A DNA stretch of 64,000 bases, taken from NCBI RefSeq assembly GCF_902499125.1, contig NZ_CABVPX010000031.1, positions 32,826 to 96,825 on the forward strand, read 5' to 3'. The stretch's first letter is position 1. Each line of letters starts with the position of its first letter. The stretch is from Burkholderia arboris. Lineage in GTDB: Bacteria > Pseudomonadota > Gammaproteobacteria > Burkholderiales > Burkholderiaceae. This document shows, piece after piece, positions 17,683 through 26,847 of this stretch. The notes under the pieces were generated by a model, which saw nothing but the letters and a program-made list of their open reading frames with translations, was not told where the DNA came from and ran no database searches. A program made the translations under genes and the position numbers.

Positions 17683-18009
17683 ATGAAAGGAAGCTTGCAT
17701 TGCACCGTCCGGACCGCGCTGGGCGCCCTGGTCGCGGCCCTCGTGTTGTCCGCGTGCGGCACGACGCAGATGAACATGATCGACGTGCAGACGTCGACCG
17801 CGAAGACGCTCGGGCTCGCGTCGTCCGACGAGATCACGATCGCCAACGTGCAGTACGGGAAAAAGGACGGACTGGGCGGCCAGAAGGTGAGTTACGACGC
17901 GACGACCGGCAAGGGGCGGCGTTTCGGCTGTACGGTGTTCATGATTCCGGGGCTCACGCCGATCGATCGGCCGACGTACAACAACTGGGAATGCCATCCG
18001 CAACGCTGA
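17683..18009 (+). CDS. Small lipoprotein, function unknown
   Basis: A 108-residue protein with a clear lipoprotein signal: hydrophobic ALGALVAALVLSACG with the lipobox cysteine near residue 25. The mature part, about 83 residues, includes ITIANVQYGKKDGLGGQKVS and ends with two further cysteines (RRFGCTVF, NWECHPQR) that could form a disulfide. The ATG has GAGGGAGAAA upstream. It lies 32 bases after the propeller lipoprotein gene and is followed by a hairpin, so the two lipoproteins form a transcription unit. Confidence 0.72.
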   Translation: MKGSLHCTVRTALGALVAALVLSACGTTQMNMIDVQTSTAKTLGLASSDEITIANVQYGKKDGLGGQKVSYDATTGKGRRFGCTVFMIPGLTPIDRPTYNNWECHPQR

Positions 18010-18073
18010 TGGCTGCGATGACGACGACGCCCGCCGCCGGGCGCCGGTCGACCGTTTGGGTGGACGATGTACT

Positions 18074-18099
18074 GCGCCGGCCTTGCGCCGGCGCAATTT
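18074..18099 (+). terminator. Probable terminator after the lipoprotein pair
   Basis: GCGCCGG (18074-18080) pairs with CCGGCGC (18088-18094) around a 7-base loop; the nested TTGCGCCGGCGCAA is itself palindromic. Short AATTT follows. The T-run is weak, so termination may be partial. Confidence 0.45.
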
Positions 18100-18157
18100 G
18101 GTCCGATAATCGACGAACCGATGCACCCTTTCCCGCCGGTTCGATAAAAAAACTGTC

Positions 18158-19210
18158 ATGGATCAAGCAGCATTCGTCCCTGTTTTCAAGTTTCGCACGA
18201 TCGACTACCCCGAGCCGGACCGGTTCCATGTCTGGGTCAAGGACATGCTGTGCGACTACCGGCTCGATGACGACGGCGGGCTCGGCCCGTTCGACGCGGA
18301 AGCGAGCGGCGCGGCACTCGGCCCGCTGATCCTGTCAGGCAGGCACTGGCGCTCGCGCGCGCCGACCTATACGGTGCACCGCACCCCGCGGCGAATCCGT
18401 CTCGACGGGCAGGATTCGATCCGTTTCACGCTGCTGCTCGGCGGGCGGCTCGCGTGCCATACCGGCGGGCCCGAGCTGATCAAGGGCGCCGGCGACCTGT
18501 TCGTCTACGACGTCGCGCAGATCAACGACTGCCAGGTCGAGGCCGGCGACGTGATCAGCCTGGTCGTGCCCAGATATCTGCTGCCGAGCCACGCGGCGCA
18601 CGCGCACGGCCAGACGCTGACGAGCGGGGTGGGGCGCCTCGTCGCCGACCAGATGCTGTCGCTGTTCCGGAACCTGTCGAACCTGCGCATGCACGAGGTG
18701 CCGAGCATCGTCCAGTCGATGCTGCTGTTGCTGGCCGCGGCCGTTTCACCTGCCGCGCAGGCGTTGAACGATGCGCGCGGCCCGATCGATCATGCGCTGG
18801 TCGACCGGGTGCGCCGCTACATCGACGTGCACCTGCTGGAGCCGGACCTCTCGCCCGAGCGGATCTGCCGCGACATCGGCGTGTCGCGGGCGCGGCTCTA
18901 TCAGTTGTTCAAGGAGGAGGGCGGCGTGATGCGGCAGATCACGCGCCGGCGGCTGCGCCACGCGTACCACGTGCTCGGCGATCCGCAGCGCCGGCATCAG
19001 CGCATCGCGGAGATTGCGTGGGCGCATGGCTTCCCCGACGAGAAGTATTTCCACCGGCTGTTCAAGGCGGAATTCGGCCATACGCCGAAGGAGACGCTCG
19101 AGTGTGCGGCCGCGCCGGTCTTGCTGCCGGTCGATGCGGCCGACGCGCGATGGGGCGACGGCGGCAGGCTGACCGGGTGGACGCTGCCGTTCGGCGTGCT
19201 CACCAACTGA
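18158..19210 (+). CDS. AraC-family transcriptional regulator
   Basis: A 350-residue regulator with an N-terminal AraC_binding_2-like domain (FHVWVKDMLCDYRL, then TVHRTPRRIRLDGQDSIRFT) and a C-terminal double helix-turn-helix from about residue 225 (LSPERICRDIGVSRARLYQL, then WAHGFPDEKYFHRLFKAEFG). The layout is that of AraC regulators related to the FeaR/OruR type. No obvious target lies beside it: the lipoproteins upstream are separated by a terminator and the downstream gene is convergent. Confidence 0.85.
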   Translation: MDQAAFVPVFKFRTIDYPEPDRFHVWVKDMLCDYRLDDDGGLGPFDAEASGAALGPLILSGRHWRSRAPTYTVHRTPRRIRLDGQDSIRFTLLLGGRLACHTGGPELIKGAGDLFVYDVAQINDCQVEAGDVISLVVPRYLLPSHAAHAHGQTLTSGVGRLVADQMLSLFRNLSNLRMHEVPSIVQSMLLLLAAAVSPAAQALNDARGPIDHALVDRVRRYIDVHLLEPDLSPERICRDIGVSRARLYQLFKEEGGVMRQITRRRLRHAYHVLGDPQRRHQRIAEIAWAHGFPDEKYFHRLFKAEFGHTPKETLECAAAPVLLPVDAADARWGDGGRLTGWTLPFGVLTN

Positions 19211-19252
19211 GCGGGCCGGGCGTGTGCGTCGCGCGGCGGGCGTGCGCGAGCA

Positions 19253-20665
19253 TCACGCGCACACGCTGCTTGCGATGCCGCCTTCGTCCGTGTCGTCGAT
19301 CGCGGCCCGCAGGTCGTCGATCGCCACCATCAGTTCGCGGACCTGCCGCAGCGACGGGTATTGATGCAGCACGGCATGCCATTGCGGCAGGGTCAGCAGT
19401 GCGTGCCACACGACGCCGAGGCCGTCCGGATCGGCATCCCGCTGCTGCGCGAGCGCGCTCGCGTATTCGAGGCTCGCCTGCGCCGACAGCAGCTGCATCC
19501 GGCTTGCGGCGCCCAGCAGGCGCGGCGTCGCGTCCGCGGAGGCATCGCAGCAATAGAGCACGTCCCGTTGCAGCGACGCTTCGTCGGTCGCCAGTGCGCG
19601 CAGCGATGCGCCCTGCACGCGCACCGTGCCCTGGTGCGTCTCGAACGCATAGACTGTGCCGGGGTCGGCCTGCGCGAGCAGGTTCAGGCCGCGCAGCAGC
19701 CGCGGCAAATCGGTCGTCGCGGCATCCGCGGACGCCTTCGCTTCGACGAGGAAGCGGACGTTCCATGCGGACGCGGGATCGGTGCCGCGCGCGCGTTCGA
19801 GCAGGATCGCGTCCCATTCGGTTTTTGCGCGGTCGTGCCGGCCCGGTATTGACGAAGGCACGCGCATCGACGTGACCACGCGGTAGGTCCGCTGCTCGTC
19901 CACCGCGTCGAGCCTGCGTGCGAGCGCATCGAGCGCCTGTGCCGCCAGCGCTTCGACGGCAGCACCGCGCTGCTGGGAAGCGGCGCCCTGCGCAACGGCG
20001 ACCGTGCTGCCTTCGAGCGGCCCCTGGCGGACCCACAGCGCGCGGTATCGGCGCACATCTTCGTCCGATGCCAGTGCATCGAGACGCAGCATGCGTTCGA
20101 GCGCGGGGCTGTCCTTCAGCTTGACGATGTCCTGCTCGAAAGCGGCGTCGGTTGCCATGTCGGGCAGCGCGAGCAGTTGCGCCAGCGCGGCATGCAGACC
20201 GGCCCACGACGCTGCAGTCGCGGCCGCATGCAGCCTTGCGAGGCCGTCGCGTTGCCAGGCCAGTGCGCTGCGCTCGAGCTTGGCCGGGTGCGCGATCGCA
20301 TTGACGGCCGAGTGGAGCGCGCGCCGGTCCTGCTCGGCGTGCGCGGACAGCGACGCGTATTCGCGTACGCTCGGCGCATCGTGACGCAGCACCGAGGCCT
20401 GAAACGACGGATCGCCGGATGCCGGATCCATTGCGTCGCGGATCATCTGCGCGAGTGCATCGATGAAGCGTTGCCGCAATGCTGCGCCGGGAGCGTGGCC
20501 GTCTGCCCGCATCCTGCGCGCCGCCTCGATCACGATCGCCAGGGCGGTGGCCGGGTTCGTCGCATCGGTCAGCGACGACGCGCCGTCGAGCGGCGGCAGC
20601 CGGTAACGGCGCACGACGGCGTGCAGGGTTTCGTCGAGCAGGGCGGGAAGCGGTGTCAGCGACAT
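19253..20665 (-). CDS. Hypothetical protein with a possible PD-(D/E)XK nuclease motif
   Basis: A 470-residue cytoplasmic protein I cannot assign to a named family. It is mostly alpha-helical and Ala/Leu/Arg rich. The notable part is KTEWDAILLER (Asp285) followed by WNVRFLVEAKASAD (Glu308-x-Lys310), spaced and flanked by hydrophobic strands as in the D...ExK core of PD-(D/E)XK nucleases; the preceding segment RTYRVVTSMRVPSSIPGRHD could supply the first strand. No DNA-binding domain is obvious. It stands alone, convergent with an AraC gene and divergent from an EamA transporter. The nuclease reading is inference from a short motif. Confidence 0.6.
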   Translation of the reverse strand: MSLTPLPALLDETLHAVVRRYRLPPLDGASSLTDATNPATALAIVIEAARRMRADGHAPGAALRQRFIDALAQMIRDAMDPASGDPSFQASVLRHDAPSVREYASLSAHAEQDRRALHSAVNAIAHPAKLERSALAWQRDGLARLHAAATAASWAGLHAALAQLLALPDMATDAAFEQDIVKLKDSPALERMLRLDALASDEDVRRYRALWVRQGPLEGSTVAVAQGAASQQRGAAVEALAAQALDALARRLDAVDEQRTYRVVTSMRVPSSIPGRHDRAKTEWDAILLERARGTDPASAWNVRFLVEAKASADAATTDLPRLLRGLNLLAQADPGTVYAFETHQGTVRVQGASLRALATDEASLQRDVLYCCDASADATPRLLGAASRMQLLSAQASLEYASALAQQRDADPDGLGVVWHALLTLPQWHAVLHQYPSLRQVRELMVAIDDLRAAIDDTDEGGIASSVCA

Positions 20666-20955
20666 GGCGGGTCTGGGCGTGAAGGCGATGCGCGTGTGCG
20701 GCGTCAGGGCCGGAACGCGCGACGATGTGCAACGTTATCACGGCGGATCGAAGGTGCACGGTGTCGTGTCGCATCCGCGTCATGGGGTGACGGGCGGACG
20801 AAGCGTGCGTCGTCGATGCCGGCAACCCACATTTCGCGCGAGGCTGAAGCATCCGCTGGCCGCCGCCGCCATAATCCGCACGTGCGGCCTGACGCGAACG
20901 GGGCGATGCCGACCCGGCCAGCCCCGTCCCGTCCCGCGAATCCGAGTTACCCGAC
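20666..20955. other. Divergent intergenic region
   Basis: A 290-base gap between the nuclease-like hypothetical gene and the EamA transporter gene. It must hold both promoters; I see no strong hexamers, repeats or extra coding sequence. Confidence 0.35.
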
Positions 20956-21873
20956 ATGCAGCCAGCCCTGACCCGCAGCCCGCCCGCCGTCGCGGACCTG
21001 CTGCTGCTCCTGACGCTTTCGACGTTATGGGGCGCGTCCTACACATTCATCCGGATCGGCGTCGAGACGATCCCGCCGCTGACGCTGATCGCCGCGCGCA
21101 CCTTGATCGCAGGCGCGGTGCTGCTGATGTGGATGCGTGTCCGGCGGATTCCGATGCCGCGCGATCCGACGGTCTGGCGGCGTTTCTTCGTGCAGGCGCT
21201 GCTGAACAGCGTCGTGCCGTTTACGCTGATCGCGTGGGCCGAGCGTTCGGTCGAAGCCGGTCTCGCGACGATCCTCAATTCCGCTTCCCCGGTGCTCGCG
21301 TTCCTCGGCACCTGGCTGATCACGCGCCACGAACCCCTGACGCCGCGCAAACTGTTCGGCGTCGTTGCGGGGCTGGTGGGCATTGCGATGGTGGTCGGCG
21401 TCAGCGTGCTCGACGGACTGGGGCGGCAACTCGTGCCGCAACTGGCGATCGTCGCGGCGACCGTCTGCTACGCGGGCGCCGCGATCTACGGACGCTCGTT
21501 CAAGGGGCTGTCGCCGGCCGCACCGGCCGCGGGCTCGCTCGTCGTCGGCGCGCTCGTGCTGGTGCCCGCGAGCCTCGTCGTCGACCGGCCGTGGACGCTT
21601 CATCCGTCGCCGCAAGCGCTGCTGGCGCTGGCCGCGCTCGCGATCTTCTCGACGGCGCTGGCGTTCGTCATCTACTTCCGGCTCGTGCAGACGCTCGGTT
21701 CGGTCGGCACGACCGCGCAGGCCTATCTGCGCGTGCCGATCGGCGTCGGCATCAGCATGGCGCTGCTCGGCGAGTCGCTGTCGATGTCGGCCTGGCTGGG
21801 ACTCGGATGCGTGGTCGCGGGCGTGGCGGCGATGACGCTGCCGTCACGAAACGCCGGGCAGCCACGCACCTGA
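20956..21873 (+). CDS. EamA-family (DMT) transporter
   Basis: A 305-residue integral membrane protein with about ten hydrophobic segments arranged as two EamA repeats. The first repeat opens LLLTLSTLWGASYTFIRIGV; the second is near AIVAATVCYAGAAIYGRSFK. LGESLSMSAWLGLGCVVAGV at the end is the usual EamA C-terminal helix pair. The family exports metabolites, often amino acids or nucleobases; the substrate here is unknown. It converges on the FAH-family gene with only 4 bases between stops. Confidence 0.88.
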   Translation: MQPALTRSPPAVADLLLLLTLSTLWGASYTFIRIGVETIPPLTLIAARTLIAGAVLLMWMRVRRIPMPRDPTVWRRFFVQALLNSVVPFTLIAWAERSVEAGLATILNSASPVLAFLGTWLITRHEPLTPRKLFGVVAGLVGIAMVVGVSVLDGLGRQLVPQLAIVAATVCYAGAAIYGRSFKGLSPAAPAAGSLVVGALVLVPASLVVDRPWTLHPSPQALLALAALAIFSTALAFVIYFRLVQTLGSVGTTAQAYLRVPIGVGISMALLGESLSMSAWLGLGCVVAGVAAMTLPSRNAGQPRT

Positions 21874-21877
21874 CCGA

Positions 21878-22639
21878 TCACGCCGTCAACGTCACCGACA
21901 GGCTGCCGAGCTCGCCGAAGCGGACCGTCAGCGCATCGCCGAGCGGCACGTCGATCGCGCCCGCGTACGAACCCGTCGTCACGATCTGCCCGGCGCGCAC
22001 CGCATCGCCGCGCGACGCGAGGAAATTGACGAGCCACACGAGCGGCTTCAGCGGATCGCCGTCCGGATGGCGGCCGTCGATCGTGCGGTTCAGCGCGCCT
22101 TCGAACGACAGCGCCAAGGTGGCGAGCGGCACGTTCAGCCCGTCGGGCACGACGGGGCCGACGCACAGCCCCTGGTTGAATTGCCCGTCGGCCAGCAGCT
22201 CGAACTTCGACGCGCGCGCCGGTTCCGCATAGCGGCAGCCGAGCACCTCGAGCACGACGCGCACTTCGCGGATCGCGGCGCGCACGTCGCTTTCCTCATA
22301 CGGCCGCTCGCGGGCGGGCAGGTCGCGATCGAGCACGAACGCGATTTCCGGTTCGATCCGTACGATCGGCCCGCCGACGACGCGGTACGGCGCATCCGCT
22401 TCGCGGATCGTCGACGCGAAGATCGGCGCGAGGATCACGCGGTCGGGCGGCGGCAGCGCGCATTTCCATCCGCCGACGGGTTCGCCGAGCAGGTCGGCCA
22501 CGCGTTGCTGGATCGCGAGCGCGGTGTCGACGTCCTCGGGGCGCAGCGCATCAGGCAACAGCGGGCCGGGCGAGCCGGCATGGCGGGCGGCGACGAGATG
22601 CTGGGCGGCGCCGTCCACGCGTTCGGTAGTCGTTGTCAT
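21878..22639 (-). CDS. 2-keto-4-pentenoate hydratase/FAH-family protein
   Basis: A 253-residue protein of the fumarylacetoacetase-like fold, MhpD subgroup. Recognisable blocks are VGGWKCALPP, the metal-site segment VRIEPEIAFVLDRDLP, VLEVLGCRY and NFLASRGDAVRAGQIVTTGS near the C-terminus. MhpD-type enzymes hydrate 2-hydroxypenta-2,4-dienoate in meta-cleavage pathways, but no partner aldolase or dehydrogenase is adjacent, so the substrate could differ. The ATG at 22639 precedes MTTTTERVDGAAQHLVAAR; no strong ribosome site is visible. Confidence 0.8.
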   Translation of the reverse strand: MTTTTERVDGAAQHLVAARHAGSPGPLLPDALRPEDVDTALAIQQRVADLLGEPVGGWKCALPPPDRVILAPIFASTIREADAPYRVVGGPIVRIEPEIAFVLDRDLPARERPYEESDVRAAIREVRVVLEVLGCRYAEPARASKFELLADGQFNQGLCVGPVVPDGLNVPLATLALSFEGALNRTIDGRHPDGDPLKPLVWLVNFLASRGDAVRAGQIVTTGSYAGAIDVPLGDALTVRFGELGSLSVTLTA

Positions 22640-22982
22640 GTCGGTTGAGCGAGTTGAAAGTGGGGCCGGCAAAAAGGGGCCGGACGAAAGTCGCATCGTC
22701 GATGATAGCGCCTTCGGCACGATGGCCGCTCGATCCGGGCGCATAGGGACGGCTCGCGGCCGTCGCGCAGGCCCTCGGGATATCCCCTAGCCGATCGTTT
22801 CATGCCGGTGCTTGCACGCCGGGCAGGTTGTGCGACACAATAGGGAAAGCGCTTTCCCAAATGAATCGGACGACGGGAAACGCGGGCGCCCTGCGCGACG
22901 GATCGCGGCTGCATGCCGCACAGCCGGCCGCCGCACGCCACTGGCCGTACGCAACGATTCAACAACAACGTGGAGACAGCAG
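22640..22982. other. Divergent intergenic region with a LacI-type promoter
   Basis: This 343-base gap between the FAH-family gene and the sugar ABC operon contains the promoter and palindromic operator at 22812-22858, and a leader of about 125 bases before the binding-protein start. The FAH promoter must lie near 22640-22740, but I cannot point to it. Confidence 0.5.
22812..22858 (+). promoter_or_regulatory. Promoter and perfect LacI-type operator of the sugar ABC operon
   Basis: A -35 TTGCAC (22812-22817) and a -10 CACAAT (22836-22841) are 18 bases apart. The perfect 16-base palindrome GGGAAAGCGCTTTCCC (22843-22858) begins one base after the -10 and so covers the transcription start. Its CG-centred form is typical of LacI-family operators, and two near-copies lie upstream of the LacI and porin genes. 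Confidence 0.8.
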
Positions 22983-24218
22983 ATGTTCAACAGGCTTCGA
23001 GCGGTAACTTTCGCAGTCCTTTCAGTGCTGGCGGCGCAGGTGTGCGCCGCGCCGGTCACGCTCGACGTGACGGGCTGGAAGGGCGGCGGCGCCGAGCCCG
23101 CCAACATGGCGGCGCTGATCGCAAAGTTCGAGAAGGAAAACCCCGACATCAAGGTCAAGTTCGAATACATGTCGCGCAACGACACGACGACGGTCGTGGC
23201 GTCGCGGCTGCAGGGCGGCAACGGGCCCGACGTGCTGATGGTCGACCGCGAGCTGATGCGGCAGTGGCAGGGCGCGCACCAGTTGCTGGATCTGAGCGGC
23301 GAGAAGTGGGTGCCGACGATCTGGCGCGGCGTGCGCACCCATACGCAGATCGGCGGGAAGACCTACATGCTGCCGATGGAACTGGTCGGCATCGGCTTGT
23401 TCGCGAACCTCGACCTGCTCAAGCGCGCGGGCATCGCGACGGTGCCGACCGACGTCGACCAGTTGAAAGCCGCGTGCGGGAAGCTCGCGGCGGCCGGCAT
23501 CACGCCGATGCTGCTGCCCGCGAAGGAAGGCTGGGCGCCCGCGGCGCTCGTGATCGCGTCCGGGCTCGCGGCCGGCGGCGGCGACGCGGATGCGCGCGCC
23601 GAGTCGTTCGTCGGTGCGGGCAGCGCGCGCTTCGCGGCCGATCCGGCGTTCAAGCAATCGATGGCTGCGCTGAAGGTGCTCGCGGACGCGAAGTGCTTCG
23701 TGCCGCGCCTGAACAATGGCGTGAGCGCGTGGAGCACGGGGCTGACCGAATTCCAGGCCGGCCGCGTCGCGATGATGCCGCAGGGCGCGTGGAATATCGC
23801 GAAGTTCAGTGCGACGAAGGGGCTGTCGTTCCAGTTCGCGCCGCTGCCGGCGCTCGTGTCCGGCAACGGGCCGGTCGCGCTCGACATGCTCGGCACCGCG
23901 TGGGCGATCAATGCGGCGTCGCACCAGGCCGATGCCGCGAAGAAGTGGCTCGCGTTCTGGGCGCGCCCCGACAACGACCGCCAGTTCCTCGACGCGGAAG
24001 CCGGGTTCAGCCCATTCGAGGGCGGCACCGACGCGATGCCGCCGCAGGCGCAGCCGTACGCGGCCGCGCAGAAGAACGGGCACGTCGTGCTGTATCCGAA
24101 GGGCGTGTGGACCGGCGCGCTGTTCACGGCGATCTGGAATTCGATGTCCGCGTATTTCCTCGACATCGGGCAGGACCCGGCGAAACTGCTCGCCCGTTGG
24201 GATGCGGCCGCGCGATGA
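22983..24218 (+). CDS. Sugar ABC transporter substrate-binding protein
   Basis: A 411-residue periplasmic binding protein of the type-1 (MalE/UgpB-like) family. A signal peptide (MFNRLRAVTFAVLSVLAAQV, cleavage near CAAPV) is followed by VTLDVTGWKGGG, ARFEKENPDIKVKFEYM-like N-lobe features, NGPDVLMVDRELM and the hinge-proximal FQAGRVAMMPQGAWNIAKF. It captures a sugar or sugar acid for the two permeases downstream. A hairpin at 24245-24264 separates it from them. Transcription is expected to be LacI-controlled through the operator at 22843. Confidence 0.9.
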   Translation: MFNRLRAVTFAVLSVLAAQVCAAPVTLDVTGWKGGGAEPANMAALIAKFEKENPDIKVKFEYMSRNDTTTVVASRLQGGNGPDVLMVDRELMRQWQGAHQLLDLSGEKWVPTIWRGVRTHTQIGGKTYMLPMELVGIGLFANLDLLKRAGIATVPTDVDQLKAACGKLAAAGITPMLLPAKEGWAPAALVIASGLAAGGGDADARAESFVGAGSARFAADPAFKQSMAALKVLADAKCFVPRLNNGVSAWSTGLTEFQAGRVAMMPQGAWNIAKFSATKGLSFQFAPLPALVSGNGPVALDMLGTAWAINAASHQADAAKKWLAFWARPDNDRQFLDAEAGFSPFEGGTDAMPPQAQPYAAAQKNGHVVLYPKGVWTGALFTAIWNSMSAYFLDIGQDPAKLLARWDAAAR

Positions 24219-24244
24219 GCTGCCTGACTGCTGACATTTCCCGT

Positions 24245-24264
24245 GCCGCGCGAGGGTGCGCGGC
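24245..24264 (+). promoter_or_regulatory. Intercistronic hairpin between binding protein and permease genes
   Basis: GCCGCGC (24245-24251) pairs with GCGCGGC (24258-24264) around a 6-base loop, without a T-run. Hairpins here are common in binding-protein operons, where they protect the upstream message so the binding protein is made in excess. Confidence 0.45.
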
Positions 24265-24288
24265 GCGGTTCGACGAAGGAGGCGCACG

Positions 24289-25158
24289 ATGAAGCGCAAC
24301 CGGACCTTGCTGTGGTGCGCCGTGCCGGCGCTCGCGCTGTACGCGCTGCTGAGCCTGTATCCGTTGTTCAAGGCCGCGCGGATGAGCCTGACGGATTTTT
24401 CCGGCGTAGGCGATGCGCACTGGATCGGGCTCGCGAACTACGCGGCCGCGTTTCGCGATCCGGCGAGCCTGCATACGCTCGTCGTCACGTTCGCGTATGC
24501 GGCGATCGTCGTGATCGTGCAGAACGGGCTCGGGTTGCTGTTCGCGGCGCTGCTGTTCTCGCTGCCGCGGCTGCGAGGCGCGCTGCGGGTCGGGCTGCTC
24601 GTGCCGAGCATGTTCTCGGCGGTGATCGCCGGGTTCGTGTGGGAGTACCTGTACTCGCCCCTCGGCGGCGGCATCAACGAGCTGCTGCATCTCGTGCATC
24701 TGGACGCGTTGCAGCAGGTATGGCTCGGCGATCCGTCGGTCACGCTGCCGGCCGTCACGGCCGTGCACGTGTGGATGTACGTCGGCTATTCGACGGCGAT
24801 CTTCCTGGCCGGCTACCTGAACATTCCGTCGGAACTGCACGACGCGGCGAAGCTCGACGGCGCGAACGCGTGGGTGCGCTTCACGCGCATCGACTTGCCG
24901 CTGCTCGCGCCGGCCTTCACCGTGAACATCACGCTGAGCACGATCGGCACGCTGAAGACCTTCGAACTGCCGCTCGTGCTGACCAACGGCGGGCCCGACG
25001 GCGCGACGACCACGCTCGGGCTGCAAATTTTCCACAGCCTGTTCAACGACTACAAGTTCGGCTTCGCGAGCGCGTTGTCGATGATCATGCTCTCGATCGT
25101 CGTGGTGGTCGCGACCACCCAGAACACGATCCTGCGCCGCCGGGAGGACAACCTGTGA
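24289..25158 (+). CDS. Sugar ABC transporter permease (MalF type)
   Basis: A 289-residue inner-membrane permease with about six transmembrane helices. The coupling EAA loop is recognisable in ELHDAAKLDGANAWVRFTRI, followed by DLPLLAPAFTVN; LTNGGPDGATTTL is the usual CUT1 motif near the C-terminus. GAAGGAGG precedes the ATG. Its stop overlaps the GTG start of the second permease by one codon, showing tight coupling. It forms the membrane channel with that second permease. Confidence 0.9.
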   Translation: MKRNRTLLWCAVPALALYALLSLYPLFKAARMSLTDFSGVGDAHWIGLANYAAAFRDPASLHTLVVTFAYAAIVVIVQNGLGLLFAALLFSLPRLRGALRVGLLVPSMFSAVIAGFVWEYLYSPLGGGINELLHLVHLDALQQVWLGDPSVTLPAVTAVHVWMYVGYSTAIFLAGYLNIPSELHDAAKLDGANAWVRFTRIDLPLLAPAFTVNITLSTIGTLKTFELPLVLTNGGPDGATTTLGLQIFHSLFNDYKFGFASALSMIMLSIVVVVATTQNTILRRREDNL

Positions 25159-26057
25159 ACGTCATCCGCCAACGCTTTCATGCGGACCATCCGTCCGCCG
25201 GCACGTCGGGCGGCGGGCTGCGCGCGGGCACGCTGCTGCGCCGCGTGCCGGGCTTCGCGCGGCTGGTGGCCGCCATCGCGATCGTCGCGATCGTGCTGCT
25301 GCCGACGATCTACATGGTGCTGATGTCGCTGCGCACCGGCGACGACATCATCGCGCGCCCGCTCGGGCTGCCCGATCACGTGTTCTTCGGCAACTACGTG
25401 GCCGTGTTCACCGAGATGAACTACTGGCGCAGCGTCGCGAACACGATCGGCATCACGCTCGCGGTCACGTTCCTCGTCGCGCTGCTGTCGTCGCTCGCGG
25501 CCTATCCGCTGGCCCGCGTGAAGGGCCGGTTGTCGACCGCGGTCTACATCGTGCTGACGCTCGGCCTGACGATCCCGATGTTCGTCAGCCTGACGCCGCT
25601 GTACGTGCTGTTCCGCGACCTGCACCTGCTCAATACGTATCTCGGCGTCGTGCTCGCGTACACCGTGCAGAGCCTGCCGCTCGGCGTGTTCTTCTACACG
25701 AGCTTCCTGAAGCGCATTCCGCTCGAACTGGAAGAAGCGGCGGTGATGGACGGCTGCAGCCCGCTGCAGGTGTACTGGTACATCGTGCTGCCGCTGCTGC
25801 GGCCGATCACCGGCACGCTCGCGATGTTCGTCACGTTGTCGGTGTGGAACGACCTCGTCTATCCGCTGCTGTTCCTGACCGACTCGTCGAAGTTCACGAT
25901 CACGGTCGCGGTGTTCCGCTTCATCGGCACCAACGACATCGACCCGACCAAGCTGTTCCCGGCGGCGGTGATGGGCACGCTGCCGCTGCTCGTGCTGTTC
26001 TTCATTCTTCAGCGCAGGATCGTCGCGGGCATCACGGCCGGCGCGGTCAAGGGGTGA
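25155..26057 (+). CDS. Sugar ABC transporter permease (MalG type)
   Basis: A 300-residue permease with about six transmembrane helices. The EAA loop is in LELEEAAVMDGCSPLQVYWY followed by IVLPLLRP, and the C-terminal RRIVAGITAGAVKG is typical of MalG/UgpE partners. The GTG start at 25155 overlaps the TGA of the first permease (GTGA). It is followed after 4 bases by the SDR dehydrogenase gene. Confidence 0.9.
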   Translation: MNVIRQRFHADHPSAGTSGGGLRAGTLLRRVPGFARLVAAIAIVAIVLLPTIYMVLMSLRTGDDIIARPLGLPDHVFFGNYVAVFTEMNYWRSVANTIGITLAVTFLVALLSSLAAYPLARVKGRLSTAVYIVLTLGLTIPMFVSLTPLYVLFRDLHLLNTYLGVVLAYTVQSLPLGVFFYTSFLKRIPLELEEAAVMDGCSPLQVYWYIVLPLLRPITGTLAMFVTLSVWNDLVYPLLFLTDSSKFTITVAVFRFIGTNDIDPTKLFPAAVMGTLPLLVLFFILQRRIVAGITAGAVKG

Positions 26058-26061
26058 AATC

Positions 26062-26847
26062 ATGAATCCATTCGAATCGCTCGACGGCCGCGTGATCGTC
26101 GTCACCGGCGGCGGCGACGGCATCGGTCTCGGCATCGTCGAAGTGCTCGCGCAATGCGGCGCGCAGGTCGTCGTCGCGGAGAAGAACGTCGCGCGCGCCG
26201 ATGCGGTGCGCGAACGGCTCGGCGGCCGCGACGCGCTGTTCGTCGAAACCGACGTCGCGGATCCGGCGAGCGTCGTCGCGCTGTTCGGGCGCGTCGACGC
26301 GCATCATGGCCGGCTCGACGGGCTCGTGAACAACGCGGGCGTTACGCTGCACGGCCCGTTCGATGCGTTCTCGCTCGACGACTGCGACCGCCTGTACCGC
26401 ACCAACCTGCGCTCGATGTTCCAGTGCGCGCAGCTCGCGGCGCCGCGCATCGCTCGCGCCGGCGGCGGCGCGATCGTCAACATCGCGTCGAACCATGCGG
26501 GCGCGAGCGTGCCGGGCTTCGAGATGTACGCGGCGACCAAGGGCGGCATCGTCGCGATGTCGCGCGCGATGGCGACGAGCCTCGCGCCGCAGCGCATCCG
26601 CGTCAACACGCTGAGCCCCGGCTTCACGCTGAACGCGCCGATCGGCGCGGCGCTCGAGCGCGATCCCGCGCTGCTCGACGCGTATCGCGCGCTGCATCCC
26701 GCGCAGCGCATCAACGAGCCGGCCGATATCGGCCGGATCGCCGCGTTCCTGCTGTCGGACGCGGCGACCGGCATCGCCGGCGCCGATCTCGTCGCCGACA
26801 ACGGCATGTCGGCACTGCTGTTCAACCGGACCCGTTCCTCCACATGA
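26062..26847 (+). CDS. SDR-family dehydrogenase in the galactonate cluster
   Basis: A 261-residue classical short-chain dehydrogenase: VVTGGGDGIGLGIVE (cofactor loop), LVNNAGVTLHGP, catalytic serine in IVNIASNHAG and MYAATKGGIVAM (YxxxK), with the GG loop NTLSPGFTLNAP downstream. Its place between a sugar importer and D-galactonate dehydratase suggests it oxidises an aldose at C1 to the lactone, as galactose or arabinose 1-dehydrogenases do; this is contextual inference. Its TGA overlaps the ATG of the dehydratase gene (ATGA). Confidence 0.85.
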   Translation: MNPFESLDGRVIVVTGGGDGIGLGIVEVLAQCGAQVVVAEKNVARADAVRERLGGRDALFVETDVADPASVVALFGRVDAHHGRLDGLVNNAGVTLHGPFDAFSLDDCDRLYRTNLRSMFQCAQLAAPRIARAGGGAIVNIASNHAGASVPGFEMYAATKGGIVAMSRAMATSLAPQRIRVNTLSPGFTLNAPIGAALERDPALLDAYRALHPAQRINEPADIGRIAAFLLSDAATGIAGADLVADNGMSALLFNRTRSST

